Position numbers and translations under genes: made by a program. This document shows, piece by piece, positions 24,599 through 33,693 of a DNA stretch of 64,000 nt. Within the stretch, counting starts at the first letter, position 1; every line of letters begins with the position of its first letter. The notes below the pieces were generated by a model. It had not been told where the DNA came from. It saw only the letters and a list, made by a program, of their open reading frames with translations, and did not search any database. The DNA lies in the NCBI GenBank assembly GCA_946480925.1, contig CAMLLU010000018.1, forward strand, positions 1 through 64,000. Direction: 5' to 3'. This stretch comes from an uncultured Rivibacter sp. Lineage in GTDB: Bacteria; Pseudomonadota; Gammaproteobacteria; Burkholderiales; Burkholderiaceae.

Positions 24599-26605
24599 AT
24601 GCAGTATTTCGTCACCGGCGCCACCGGCTTCATCGGCAAGAGGCTCGTCAAGAAGCTGCTGGAGCGGCGCGGCTCGATCGTCTACTTCCTCCTGCGGCCC
24701 GAGAGCGAAAGCAAGGTGGCTGAGCTGCTGGAGTTCTGGGGCGTCGGCAAGAATCGCGCGTTGCCGGTGTACGGCGACCTCACGGCCAAGAAGCTGGGCG
24801 TGTCGGCCGATGACGTGAAGCATCTCAAAGGCCATGTCGACGCCGTGTACCACTTGGCGGCGGTGTACGACCTCAAGGCCGACGAAGAGTCGCAGGTGCA
24901 GGTCAACATCGAAGGCACGCGCAATGCGGTCGAGTTCGCGAAGGCCATCGACGCGGGGCACTTCCACCACGTGAGTTCCATCGCCGCGGCCGGCCTGTAT
25001 GAGGGCGTGTTCCGCGAAGACATGTTCGACGAGGCCGAAGGCCTGGACCATCCGTACTTCATGACCAAGCACGAGTCAGAAAAGATCGTGCGCAAGGAAG
25101 CCAGGGTGCCGTGGACGGTGTACCGACCCGCCATGGTGGTGGGCGACTCCACCACCGGCGAGATGGACAAGATCGATGGGCCGTACTACTTCTTCAAGCT
25201 GATCCAGCGCATGCGCCAGCTGCTGCCGCCATGGCTGCCCTCGGTGGGTCTCGAGGGGGGGCGCATCAACATCGTGCCGGTCGACTTCGTGGTCAACGCG
25301 CTCGACCACATCAGCCATTTGCCGGCAGGCAAGGTGGAGCTCAACAAGCGCTGCTTCCACCTCGTGGACCCGGTGGGCTACCGCGTGGGTGACGTGCTCG
25401 ACATCTTCTCGAAGGCCGCGCACGCGCCGAAGATGAACCTGTTCGTCAACGCGGCACTGCTGGGCTTCATCCCGAAGAGTGTGAAGAAGGGACTGATGGC
25501 GCTGGCGCCGGTGCGTCGCGTGCGCAACGCGGTGATGAAGGACCTCGGCCTGCCCGACGACATCCTCACCTTCGTCAACTACCCCACGCGTTTCGACTGC
25601 CGTGAAACGGTGGCCGCGCTCAAGGGCTCGGGCATCGCGTGTCCCAACCTCAACGACTACGCCTGGCGGCTCTGGGACTACTGGGAGCGCCATCTCGACC
25701 CCGACCTCTTCATCGACCGTTCGCTCAAGGGCGCCGTGGGCGGCAAGGTGGTGCTGGTGACGGGCGGCTCGTCAGGCATCGGGTTGGCCGCGGCCAAGAA
25801 GTTTGCCGAGGCGGGCGCCATCACGGTGATCTGCGCGCGCGATGAAGCCAAGCTCGCCGAAGCGAAAAAAGAGATCCTCGAATTCGCCGGCAAGGATGCA
25901 AAGGTGCACACCTGTTCGGCAGACATTGCCAACGAGCAGAGCTGCAACGAGCTGGTGTCCTGGCTCGGCAGCGAGTTCGGCGGCGTGGACTACCTCATCA
26001 ACAATGCCGGCCGCTCGATCCGCCGTGCCATCGAGTCGAGCTACGACCGCTTCCACGACTACGAGCGCACGATGCAGCTCAACTATTTCGGCTGCCTGCG
26101 CGTGACGATGGGCCTCTTGCCCGGCATGGTGGCCAAGAGGCGTGGCCACGTGGTCAACATCAGCTCGATCGGCGTGCTCACCAACGCGCCCCGCTTTTCA
26201 GCCTACGTAGCCAGCAAGGCGGCACTGGACTCGTGGACGCGCTGCGCGGCCAGCGAGTTTGCCGACGTCGGCGTGACCTTCACCACCATCAACATGCCGC
26301 TGGTGCGCACGCCGATGATCGCGCCCACCAAGATCTACAACAACGTGCCGACGCTCGCGCCCGAAGAGGCGGCCGACATGATCGCGCAAGCCTGCGTCTA
26401 CAAGCCGGTGCGCATCGCCACGCGGCTGGGTATTACCGGCCAACTGCTGCATGCACTGGTGCCGCGCGTCGCGCAGATCGTCATGAACACCAGCTTCCGC
26501 ATGTTCCCGGACAGCGATGCGGCCAAGGGCGAGAAGGGCGCCAGGCCGAGCCTGTCGCCGGAGGCGATCGCGCTGCAGCAGATGATGCGCGGCATCCATT
26601 TCTGA
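24599..26605 (+). CDS. Two-module SDR oxidoreductase, fatty acyl-CoA reductase-like
   Basis: A 668-residue protein with GGAGG just before ATG 24599. Residues 1-~375 are an extended (epimerase-like) SDR: 'FVTGATGFIGKRL' and an active site 'YFMTK' (YxxxK). Residues ~380-668 are a classical SDR: 'VLVTGGSSGIGLAAAKKF', 'NNAGRS', 'NISSIGV' and 'YVASK'. Both modules keep the nucleotide-binding Gly motif and a Tyr/Lys pair. This tandem layout occurs in bacterial fatty acyl-CoA reductases that make fatty aldehydes or alcohols. In view of the WS/DGAT gene at 47602 it may feed wax ester synthesis; substrate is inferred. Confidence 0.75.
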   Translation: MQYFVTGATGFIGKRLVKKLLERRGSIVYFLLRPESESKVAELLEFWGVGKNRALPVYGDLTAKKLGVSADDVKHLKGHVDAVYHLAAVYDLKADEESQVQVNIEGTRNAVEFAKAIDAGHFHHVSSIAAAGLYEGVFREDMFDEAEGLDHPYFMTKHESEKIVRKEARVPWTVYRPAMVVGDSTTGEMDKIDGPYYFFKLIQRMRQLLPPWLPSVGLEGGRINIVPVDFVVNALDHISHLPAGKVELNKRCFHLVDPVGYRVGDVLDIFSKAAHAPKMNLFVNAALLGFIPKSVKKGLMALAPVRRVRNAVMKDLGLPDDILTFVNYPTRFDCRETVAALKGSGIACPNLNDYAWRLWDYWERHLDPDLFIDRSLKGAVGGKVVLVTGGSSGIGLAAAKKFAEAGAITVICARDEAKLAEAKKEILEFAGKDAKVHTCSADIANEQSCNELVSWLGSEFGGVDYLINNAGRSIRRAIESSYDRFHDYERTMQLNYFGCLRVTMGLLPGMVAKRRGHVVNISSIGVLTNAPRFSAYVASKAALDSWTRCAASEFADVGVTFTTINMPLVRTPMIAPTKIYNNVPTLAPEEAADMIAQACVYKPVRIATRLGITGQLLHALVPRVAQIVMNTSFRMFPDSDAAKGEKGARPSLSPEAIALQQMMRGIHF

Positions 26606-26641
26606 CGCCTGAGGCGCTTCGGCCGCTGGCTTCGTATCGCT

Positions 26642-27295
26642 TCAGTGGCCGTGGACTGATGGGTGGGGGTTGGCGTGTGCCAGCTCCATTCTTGCCAGGC
26701 GCAGCACGGTGACGGTGGCCGAGAGGGCCAGGAGGGCCATCACGACGGCCACTGCGATGTCGGGCCACGCAGTACCGGTGCCGAACACCCCCAGTGCGGC
26801 GCCCATCACGGCCACGTTGCCGATCGCGTCGTTGCGGCTGCATAGCCACACCGAACGCATGTTGGCGTCGCCCTCGCGGAAAGCGTAGAGCATCCAGGCG
26901 ACGCCCACGTTGGCAGCCAATGCCAACGTGGCCACCACGCCCATCGTCACGGGCTCGGGCGGCACACCCGACATCGCGGCCCAGAGCGCGCGGCCCAGCA
27001 CCAGCACGCCGAAGGCGCCCATCGACAAGGCCTTCACGATGGCCGCGCGTGAACGCCATGCGAGTGCCATGCCCAGCACCGCGAGTGAAATGCCGTAGTT
27101 CGCTGCGTCGCCGGCAAAGTCAAGCGCATCGGCGAGCAGCGACACTGATCCCGACCGCAGGCCGCTGGCCACCTCGACCAGGAACATCGCTGCGTTGACG
27201 GCAAGCGCCACCCACAAGACACGGCGGTAGCGGGGGCTGTTGGCTACGGGTGCGCAGCCGTGGGCGTCATGACAGTGATCGTGATGGCCGGACAT
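26642..27295 (-). CDS. Cation diffusion facilitator family metal exporter
   Basis: A 217-residue membrane protein starting at ATG 27295 after AGGAG. The N-terminus is His/Cys-rich (MSGHHDHCHDAHGC). About six helices follow, with the metal-site pattern 'LLADALDFAGDAANYG' in helix 2 and 'SRNDAIGNVAVMGAAL' in helix 5 (paired Asp residues). It lacks the long cytoplasmic C-terminal domain of CzcD/FieF and is shorter than usual. It is divergent from a MerR regulator, and its promoter carries a MerR-type operator. Zinc, cadmium or lead export is likely. Confidence 0.85.
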   Translation of the reverse strand: MSGHHDHCHDAHGCAPVANSPRYRRVLWVALAVNAAMFLVEVASGLRSGSVSLLADALDFAGDAANYGISLAVLGMALAWRSRAAIVKALSMGAFGVLVLGRALWAAMSGVPPEPVTMGVVATLALAANVGVAWMLYAFREGDANMRSVWLCSRNDAIGNVAVMGAALGVFGTGTAWPDIAVAVVMALLALSATVTVLRLARMELAHANPHPSVHGH

Positions 27296-27327
27296 TCGAG
27301 GGCTCTCCTGTGTTTGCGAATGGCCGC

Positions 27328-27358
27328 ATTGAAAACCCGGGAGCCGCTCCAGGGTCAA
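27328..27358 (-). promoter_or_regulatory. MerR-type promoter/operator of the CDF exporter gene
   Basis: On the minus strand, -35 TTGACC (27353-27358) and -10 TTCAAT (27328-27333) are separated by 19 bp, the overlong spacer typical of MerR-activated promoters. A 21-bp dyad (27335-27355) with arms ACCCTGGAGC and GCTCCCGGGT, one mismatch, lies across the spacer. It resembles CadR/PbrR operators. The -10 ends 33 bp before the ATG. Confidence 0.82.
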
Positions 27359-27408
27359 GCTGCGGCAGGTTCAAGCCGCTACAGTGAACAGGGACACAGG
27401 AGGCGTGA

Positions 27409-27846
27409 ATGCGGATCGGCGAGCTGGCTCAGGCCGCGGGCATGGACGTGGACACGGTGCGCTACTACGAAAAGGCGGGCCTGCTGCCTCCGGCGTCGCG
27501 CGGCGCGAACAACTACCGCTCGTATGGCGACGCTGTGCTGCAGCGGCTGCGGTTCATCCGCAATTGCCGCGCACTCGATATGAGCCTGCCCGAAGTGCGC
27601 GTGCTGCTCGACTACATCGACCACCCGCGTGCCGACTGCTCCGCCGTGGACGCCGTGGTGGACGAGCATCTGGGCCACGTGCGGGAACGGCTCGCATCGC
27701 TGAAGACGCTGGAGCGCCAGCTCGAACTGCTGCAGCAGGCCTGCAGCCATGCCAGCCCGCACGAGGTGTGCGGCATCGTGCTGGCCCTGTCTCAACACGA
27801 GGGCGACACGCCGGCACCTGCGGTGCGCGGCGTGCACAGCCAGTAG
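27409..27846 (+). CDS. MerR-family regulator, Cd/Pb/Zn-responsive type (CadR/PbrR-like)
   Basis: A 145-residue regulator. The N-terminal winged HTH is 'RIGELAQAAGMDVDTVRYYEKAGLLP' followed by 'NNYRSY'. The metal-binding Cys residues are Cys77 (ADCSAV), Cys112 (QACSH) and Cys121 (EVCGIV), matching the Cys77/112/119 pattern of CadR/PbrR apart from a two-residue shift of the last. A GGAGG-like site precedes the ATG. It is divergent from the CDF exporter and probably activates it from the 19-bp-spacer promoter when metal is bound. Confidence 0.92.
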   Translation: MRIGELAQAAGMDVDTVRYYEKAGLLPPASRGANNYRSYGDAVLQRLRFIRNCRALDMSLPEVRVLLDYIDHPRADCSAVDAVVDEHLGHVRERLASLKTLERQLELLQQACSHASPHEVCGIVLALSQHEGDTPAPAVRGVHSQ

Positions 27847-27857
27847 GTGGACGGAAG

Positions 27858-28145
27858 TTAGCGGGCCGCCTCGATGGACGTGACGGTGTAGGTGCCGCCC
27901 ACCTTGTCGGCGGTGAATCGCACCTTGTCGCCTTCTTTGACCTTGTCGAGCAGGGCGGCGTCCTTGACCTGGTAGGCCATGGTCATGGGAGGCATGTCGA
28001 GGCTCTTGATCTCGCCATGCTTGAGCGTGATCTTTTTGGCTGCCTTGTCGATCCGACGCACTTCGCCTTCGGCGGTTTGCGCCAGCGCAGGCAGCGAGAG
28101 CGCAATCGCCACCGCAAAGGCCAGGCGTTTGAGAGCTGATTTCAT
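27858..28145 (-). CDS. Periplasmic copper-binding protein, CusF-like
   Basis: A 95-residue protein with a signal peptide (ends LSLPALAQ) and a small beta-barrel domain. The metal motif is 'HGEIKSLDMPPMTMAYQV': His, and two Met of MxM, match CusF, but the Trp that caps Cu(I) in E. coli CusF is a Met here. It would bind Cu(I) or Ag(I) in the periplasm. It converges on the MerR gene and lies before the DUF411 gene on the same strand. Confidence 0.85.
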   Translation of the reverse strand: MKSALKRLAFAVAIALSLPALAQTAEGEVRRIDKAAKKITLKHGEIKSLDMPPMTMAYQVKDAALLDKVKEGDKVRFTADKVGGTYTVTSIEAAR

Positions 28146-28202
28146 CGAGATGCTCCTTGGGTTCCAGGGAATCTAGGTGGGGCGCCGCATCTGCAGGTTC
28201 GC

Positions 28203-28670
28203 TCAGCGATAAGACTGATAGACGCTCGTCTTGCCTTCGGCGCTGACCAGCAGCACGTCGTAGGCGTCCTTGCGGCTGCCATAGTCCGGGCCGTCCATGC
28301 CGGGCGAGCCTACCGGCATGCCCGGCACCGCCAAGCCCACGGCGTTGGGGCGCTCCTTCAACAGGCGCTTGATCTCACGGGCGGGCACATGGCCTTCGAT
28401 GGCATAGCGGCCCACCTTGGCGGTGTGGCACGAGCCGTACTGCACCGGCATGCGCAGCGCCGCGCGTGCATTGGTATTGCCTTCGTCGTGAATGCGCACA
28501 CGAAAGCCGCTGGCTTCAAGGTGCGCGACCCAGTCCTTGCAGCAGCCGCAACTGGGCGACTTCCATACCTCCACCTGCGGGAGCGGATCGACCTGCGCTA
28601 CGGCACGGCCGGTTGCGGCCAGTACGAAGCCGGCGAGCAGCCAGCGGCGGCGGTCCTGTGAGTGATTCAT
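28203..28670 (-). CDS. DUF411 (metal-related) periplasmic protein
   Basis: A 155-residue protein starting at ATG 28670 with a Tat-like signal (DRRRWLLAGFVLAATGRAVAQ). The DUF411 domain has 'VWKSPSCGCCKDWVAHLEASGF' with its C-x-C-C motif, 'MPVQYGSCHTAKV' and 'GYAIEGHVPA'-like 'RYAIEGHVPAREIKRLL'. Family members occur with copper resistance genes; a thiol-based metal-binding role is assumed but not proven. It probably shares a transcript with the CusF-like gene 57 bp downstream. Confidence 0.88.
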   Translation of the reverse strand: MNHSQDRRRWLLAGFVLAATGRAVAQVDPLPQVEVWKSPSCGCCKDWVAHLEASGFRVRIHDEGNTNARAALRMPVQYGSCHTAKVGRYAIEGHVPAREIKRLLKERPNAVGLAVPGMPVGSPGMDGPDYGSRKDAYDVLLVSAEGKTSVYQSYR

Positions 28671-28724
28671 CGTCTTGATCCTCAATGCTTGTCGTGGCGT
28701 TTCGGTTTACGTCTCGCTCGGTAG

Positions 28725-29756
<1,032 letters not shown>

Positions 29757-29779
29757 GACCATCACTGCCCGAACAGGTG

Positions 29780-29801
29780 AGGCCGCACGTGCGGCCTTTT
29801 T
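29780..29801 (+). terminator. Rho-independent terminator after argB
   Basis: A perfect 18-bp palindrome (arms AGGCCGCAC and GTGCGGCCT) is followed by TTTT. It lies 24 bp after the argB stop and 7 bp before a short ORF leading into the nucleotidase gene. Confidence 0.9.
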
Positions 29802-29807
29802 CATGCC

Positions 29808-29951
29808 ATGACGATCAAGGTGCTCGACTTCGTCTGCGATGGGCCGCGTTTTGCACAACCCGTGGCGCATCGCGTGGCAGCCATTCAAGAACTGCATTTC
29901 GACGCGCCCGCGCCGGGCCACTGCTTCAACGCAGAACTGGTGTCGGCATGA
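29808..29951 (+). CDS. Possible small protein, 47 residues, coupled to the nucleotidase gene
   Basis: ATG 29808 opens a frame of 47 residues (MTIKVLDFVCDGPRFAQPVA...) ending at TGA 29949-29951, which overlaps the ATG of the next gene (ATGA). The sequence has a balanced composition with no signal peptide or membrane segment. I do not recognise it. The 4-bp overlap and lack of another leader favour a real gene, but the terminator right upstream leaves no obvious ribosome-binding site. Confidence 0.4.
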   Translation: MTIKVLDFVCDGPRFAQPVAHRVAAIQELHFDAPAPGHCFNAELVSA

Positions 29952-30628
29952 AACGCAGGGTCTGGCTGTTCGACCTCGACAACACGCTGCACGACGCGTC
30001 GCATTCCGCGTTCTCGATGCTCGACGGCGCGATGAACGACTACATCGCTCGCGAACTGGCTCTGCCACACGAAGAGGCCGACTTCCTGCGCCGCCACTAC
30101 TGGCAGCGCTACGGTGCCACGCTGCTCGGGCTGGAGCGCCACCACGGCATCCGTGCTGCGCACTTCCTCGAGCACACCCACCAGCTGCCGGGGTTGGAAG
30201 CCAAGCTGCGCGCTCACGCCCATGACCGCGCAGCGCTCAAGCGCCTGCCGGGGCGCAAGTACGTGTTGACCAACGCGCCGGCCGCCTATGCCAAGCGGGT
30301 ACTCACGGCACTCGATCTCGTCGGTTGCTTCGACGGCGTGATCAGCATCGAAGGCATGCGCATGTTCGGCCAGCTGCGCCCCAAGCCGGATGCGCGCATG
30401 TTCCGGCGGGTACTGGCGCGGTTGAAGCTGCCAGCCTCGCGTTGCGTGCTGGTCGAGGACACGCTGGCACACCAAAGGGCTGCCAAGCGTGTAGGAATGC
30501 ACAGTGTGTGGATGCAAAGGTATGTCGCACGCAACGCACATGGCCCGGAAGTTGGTGTTTACCTGCGACGTAGGCCACCATACTGCCGTGCGAGAATCCG
30601 CTCGCTACAAAAGTTACGCGCGCTGTGA
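29948..30628 (+). CDS. Pyrimidine 5'-nucleotidase-type HAD hydrolase
   Basis: A 226-residue HAD-superfamily phosphatase. Motif I is 'WLFDLDNTLHDAS' (DxDxT), motif II 'YVLTNAPAAYAKRVL', the Lys of motif III is in 'LRPKPDARMFRRVL', and motif IV is 'VLVEDTLAHQRAAKRVG'. The helical cap contains 'HYWQRYGATLLGLERHHGI'. This fits the pyrimidine 5'-nucleotidase (Sdt1-like) group found between argB and slmA in Burkholderiales. Its stop overlaps the GTG start of slmA. Confidence 0.88.
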   Translation: MKRRVWLFDLDNTLHDASHSAFSMLDGAMNDYIARELALPHEEADFLRRHYWQRYGATLLGLERHHGIRAAHFLEHTHQLPGLEAKLRAHAHDRAALKRLPGRKYVLTNAPAAYAKRVLTALDLVGCFDGVISIEGMRMFGQLRPKPDARMFRRVLARLKLPASRCVLVEDTLAHQRAAKRVGMHSVWMQRYVARNAHGPEVGVYLRRRPPYCRARIRSLQKLRAL

Positions 30629-31290
30629 ACACACTGCCTCAAGAAAACACCGCCGCGGCGGCCGACGAGACAACGACCAGCCTCGCCAGCTCGGAGGAGA
30701 GCTCGGGCCGCAAGCGTCCCAAACCCGGTGAGCGCCGCATCCAGATCCTGCAGACGCTGGCGCACATGCTGGAGCAACCTGGCGCCGAGCGCATCACCAC
30801 TGCAGCGCTGGCCGCCAAGCTGGAGGTGAGCGAAGCTGCCCTGTATCGCCATTTCGCTAGCAAGGCGCAGATGTTCGAGGGGCTCATCGAGTTCATCGAA
30901 AGCAGCGTGTTCACGCTGGTCAACCAGATCGCCGAGCGCGAGGCCGACGGTGCCGTGCAGGCGCAGAAGATGCTCACCGTGCTGCTGCAGTTTGGCGAGA
31001 AGAACCCTGGCATGACACGTGTGATGGTGGGCGATGCGCTGGTGTTCGAGAACGAGCGCCTGTCGGCACGCATGAACCAGTTCTTCGACCGGCTCGAATC
31101 TCAATTCCGGCAGAGCTTGCGCACGGCGGCCGAAGCCGGCGGTTCGCAGACACCCACGGTCGATTCGCAGGCCCTCGCGTCGGTACTCACGAGCTTTGCG
31201 CTCGGCCGCCTGCAGCGCTATGCCCGCTCCGGCTTCAAGCGTTTGCCCACCGAGCATCTGGAAGCATCATTGCGCCAGCTGACCCACTGA
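30625..31290 (+). CDS. slmA: Nucleoid occlusion factor SlmA (TetR fold)
   Basis: A 221-residue TetR-family protein that binds chromosomal sites and blocks FtsZ ring formation over the nucleoid. An acidic N-terminal tail (~30 residues) is followed by 'RKRPKPGERRIQILQTLAHML' and the HTH 'ITTAALAAKLEVSEAALYRHFASKAQMFEGLIEFIE', close to SlmA. The C-terminal region contains 'LQRYARSGFKRLPTE'. Translation starts at GTG 30625, overlapping the stop of the nucleotidase by 4 bp. Confidence 0.93.
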   Translation: MNTLPQENTAAAADETTTSLASSEESSGRKRPKPGERRIQILQTLAHMLEQPGAERITTAALAAKLEVSEAALYRHFASKAQMFEGLIEFIESSVFTLVNQIAEREADGAVQAQKMLTVLLQFGEKNPGMTRVMVGDALVFENERLSARMNQFFDRLESQFRQSLRTAAEAGGSQTPTVDSQALASVLTSFALGRLQRYARSGFKRLPTEHLEASLRQLTH

Positions 31291-31311
31291 GCGCCATCTT
31301 CAAGAGCCAAG

Positions 31312-31959
31312 ATGTCCGAGATCGAGCTGGCCGGCCGGCCGCTCGTGCTGCTGGCCGACAAGGCGGCCTACCTGCCCGATGAGCACTGCCTGCTGATTGC
31401 CGACGCGCACGTCGGCAAGGCAGTGTCTTTTCGCAAGCTCGGTGTGCCGGTACCACGCGGTACGACCACCGACACACTGGCGCGCGTGACGGCGCTGGTC
31501 ACTGCCACCGGCGCACGACGCGTCATCTTCCTGGGCGATTTCCTGCATTCCGAGCACTCGCATGCGGCCTCCACGCTTGGGGCGTTAGCGCGGTGGCGAC
31601 GTGAGCAGCCCGAGCTGAAACTGACACTGGTGCGCGGCAATCATGACGATCGCGCCGGAGACCCGCCGGCCGACTTGGGCTTCGAGGTGGTAGACGAACC
31701 GCTGCTGCTGGGCGGTCTGGCGCTGTGCCACCATCCTCGCGCCGTGCCGGGGGCTTATGTGCTGGCCGGGCATTGGCACCCGTGCATCAGCGTCGGTGGA
31801 CGCGCACTCGACCGCCTGCGGCTGCCATGTTTCTGGTTCGGCGAAGCGGTTGGTGTGTTGCCCGCATTCGGTGGCTTCGCCGGCATGCATCCAATTCGCC
31901 GCGCCGAAGGCGACCGTGTGTACGCGGTGGCACAGGGGCAGGTCGTGAGCCTGCCATGA
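31312..31959 (+). CDS. Metallophosphoesterase, PdeM-like
   Basis: A 215-residue phosphoesterase with the metal motifs 'LIADAHVGKAVSF', 'VIFLGDFLHSEHSHA', 'LVRGNHDDRAG' and 'AGHWHPC'. It matches the ligase-associated endonuclease PdeM group, which normally sits with a DNA ligase and an Lhr-type helicase in a repair cluster. None of these partners is next to it here, so it may be an isolated member. It lies 21 bp after slmA and 27 bp before the DUF815 gene. Confidence 0.85.
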   Translation: MSEIELAGRPLVLLADKAAYLPDEHCLLIADAHVGKAVSFRKLGVPVPRGTTTDTLARVTALVTATGARRVIFLGDFLHSEHSHAASTLGALARWRREQPELKLTLVRGNHDDRAGDPPADLGFEVVDEPLLLGGLALCHHPRAVPGAYVLAGHWHPCISVGGRALDRLRLPCFWFGEAVGVLPAFGGFAGMHPIRRAEGDRVYAVAQGQVVSLP

Positions 31960-31986
31960 CGGTGCCCGCTACTAAACTCGCAACCC

Positions 31987-32886
31987 ATGTCTTCGCCTCC
32001 GTCTTCCGTCGATCAATTGCTGCAACGTGCCGAGCAACTGCTGCAACGCCTGGACGGCCTGCTGCCCGGCCCGAATTCGCAGCCTGTACGCGCGCCTGAC
32101 TGGTCCGCGTCCGTCGCGTTCCGCTATCGCCGCCGCAACGGCTCGCTGCTGCAAGGTGGCTGGCTGGAGCCGGTCAGGCATGTGGCGACCATTCGCCTCG
32201 CCGATCTGAAGGAAGTCGAGCCGCAGAAGGAGCGTCTCGTGCGCAACCTTCAGCAGTTCGTGACTGGCCGCGGGGCCAACAACGTGCTGCTCACCGGCGC
32301 GCGTGGTACCGGCAAGTCGTCTCTCGTGAAGGCGTGCCTCAACGAATGCGCACCGCAGGGTCTGCGGCTCATCGAGGTGGACAAGAGCGATCTGGTGGAC
32401 CTGCACGACATCGTCGATCTCGTTGCGCCGCGTCCTGAGCGCTTCATCGTGTTCTGCGACGACCTGAGCTTCGACGAGGGCGAGCCCGGCTACAAGGCCC
32501 TGAAGTCCATTCTTGACGGATCGGTTGCGCAGGCGAGCGAGAACGTGCTCATCGTCGCCACCTCGAACCGCCGGCACCTGCTGCCCGAGTACATGCGCGA
32601 GAACCTCACCTACCAGCACACCGAAGACGGCGAGGTGCACCCCGGCGAGGTGGTGGAGGAAAAGATCTCTCTGTCCGAGCGCTTCGGGCTGTGGATCAGT
32701 TTCTACCCGTTCAGCCAGGAGGAATATCTCACCATCGCGGCGCAATGGCTGTGCAGCTTCGGAGTTGCTGAAGACGCAATTGCCGCCGCGCGGCCCGAGG
32801 CGCTGGTGTGGGCACTGGAGCGCGGTTCGCGTTCGGGGCGTGTGGCCTACCAGTTTGCGCGGGACTATGCAGGGCGGCACGCATGA
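31987..32886 (+). CDS. DUF815 family P-loop ATPase
   Basis: A 299-residue AAA-like ATPase. The Walker A motif is 'VLLTGARGTGKSSLVKA' (~95-110), the Walker B motif is 'FIVFCDDLSFDEGE' (~155), and 'DGSVAQASENVLIVATSNRRHLLPEYM' matches the sensor 1 region of the family. DUF815 proteins are widespread in proteobacteria; their cell role is unknown. Its stop overlaps the ATG of the Nudix gene by 4 bp. Confidence 0.93.
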   Translation: MSSPPSSVDQLLQRAEQLLQRLDGLLPGPNSQPVRAPDWSASVAFRYRRRNGSLLQGGWLEPVRHVATIRLADLKEVEPQKERLVRNLQQFVTGRGANNVLLTGARGTGKSSLVKACLNECAPQGLRLIEVDKSDLVDLHDIVDLVAPRPERFIVFCDDLSFDEGEPGYKALKSILDGSVAQASENVLIVATSNRRHLLPEYMRENLTYQHTEDGEVHPGEVVEEKISLSERFGLWISFYPFSQEEYLTIAAQWLCSFGVAEDAIAAARPEALVWALERGSRSGRVAYQFARDYAGRHA

Positions 32887-33326
32887 ACAATGAACGTGTA
32901 CCGGTCGACGTGGCCGTGGGGGTGCTCGTGCGGCGCGATGCGCAAGGCCGCGAGGGTGACTTCCTGCTCACTTCCCGCCCCGAAGGCAAGGTCTACGCCG
33001 GCTACTGGGAGTTCCCAGGCGGCAAGCTGGAGGCCGGTGAAACGGTCGAGCACGCTCTGCGCCGTGAACTGCACGAGGAACTGGGCATCACCATCGGTGC
33101 CGCCCACCCGTGGCATGTGGAAATGATGGACTACCCGCACGCGCTGGTGCGGCTGCACTTCTGCAAGGTCTACGAGTGGAGCGGCGAGTTCGAGATGCGT
33201 GAAGGCCAGCAGATGGCCTGGGCCGGCTTGCCGGTGCAGGTGCAGCCTGTGCTGCCGGGCACCGTGCCGGTGTTGAAATGGTTCGCGCAGGAGCGCGGTT
33301 TCAACGGAAACACCCACACCGGGTGA
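32883..33326 (+). CDS. Nudix hydrolase, MutT-like (8-oxo-dGTP diphosphatase candidate)
   Basis: A 147-residue Nudix enzyme. The Nudix box is 'GGKLEAGETVEHALRRELHEELGI' with E-x7-RE-x2-EE conserved (residues ~44-66). The preceding 'RPEGKVYAGYWEFPGG' is typical of MutT, which removes oxidised dGTP from the nucleotide pool. ATG 32883 overlaps the DUF815 stop. A MutT fused to thiamine-phosphate synthase occurs elsewhere; here it is single-domain. Confidence 0.9.
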   Translation: MNNERVPVDVAVGVLVRRDAQGREGDFLLTSRPEGKVYAGYWEFPGGKLEAGETVEHALRRELHEELGITIGAAHPWHVEMMDYPHALVRLHFCKVYEWSGEFEMREGQQMAWAGLPVQVQPVLPGTVPVLKWFAQERGFNGNTHTG

Positions 33327-33353
33327 ACGAGGAGCGAGCGCCTTGCGGCGCCG

Positions 33354-33572
33354 TCAACCTGCCAGGTCCTTCCATTCGATGGGCACGTCACTGAGCTCGG
33401 CGACTTCACACCCGTGGCTCAGTTCCCACGATGAGTCATAAAGGGTGCCTTCATGTGATTCGGCGCGTCTTGCGGAAGCGGCCCCAGCGGTTGGCTGCTG
33501 ACCTGTGGACCAGCGGCTCGACGTCCAGCCGGACTTGAGATTGCTGCTGTGTTTGTTGGTACTGCTGAACAC
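33354..33572 (-). CDS. Small protein of unknown function, GTG start
   Basis: A 72-residue frame with GTG at 33572 and a textbook AAGGAGG at 33578-33584, five bases before the start. The N-terminal half is Ser/Thr/Gln-rich (MFSSTNKHSSNLKSGWTSS); the C-terminal half is acidic and ordered: 'GTLYDSSWELSHGCEVAEL' then 'VPIEWKDLAG'. I do not recognise a family; the C-terminal pattern looks like a conserved small protein of this order. It converges on the Nudix gene, with a short hairpin (33338-33351) between stops. Confidence 0.68.
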   Translation of the reverse strand: MFSSTNKHSSNLKSGWTSSRWSTGQQPTAGAASARRAESHEGTLYDSSWELSHGCEVAELSDVPIEWKDLAG

Positions 33573-33693
33573 GGCACCCTCCTTCTTCTGGCGCCCGCAA
33601 ACGGCTCGCGAGGCGTGTCAAAAGTGTGGACCTGTGTGCCGCCGGCGACCATCCCTGGCAACGGGGTGGCCCCTGAAACAAGGGGGCGATTTT

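Noticed and set aside
33338..33351. Short GCGCC/GGCGC hairpin after the Nudix gene as a terminator
   Set aside because: The stem is only 5 bp and no U-tract follows.
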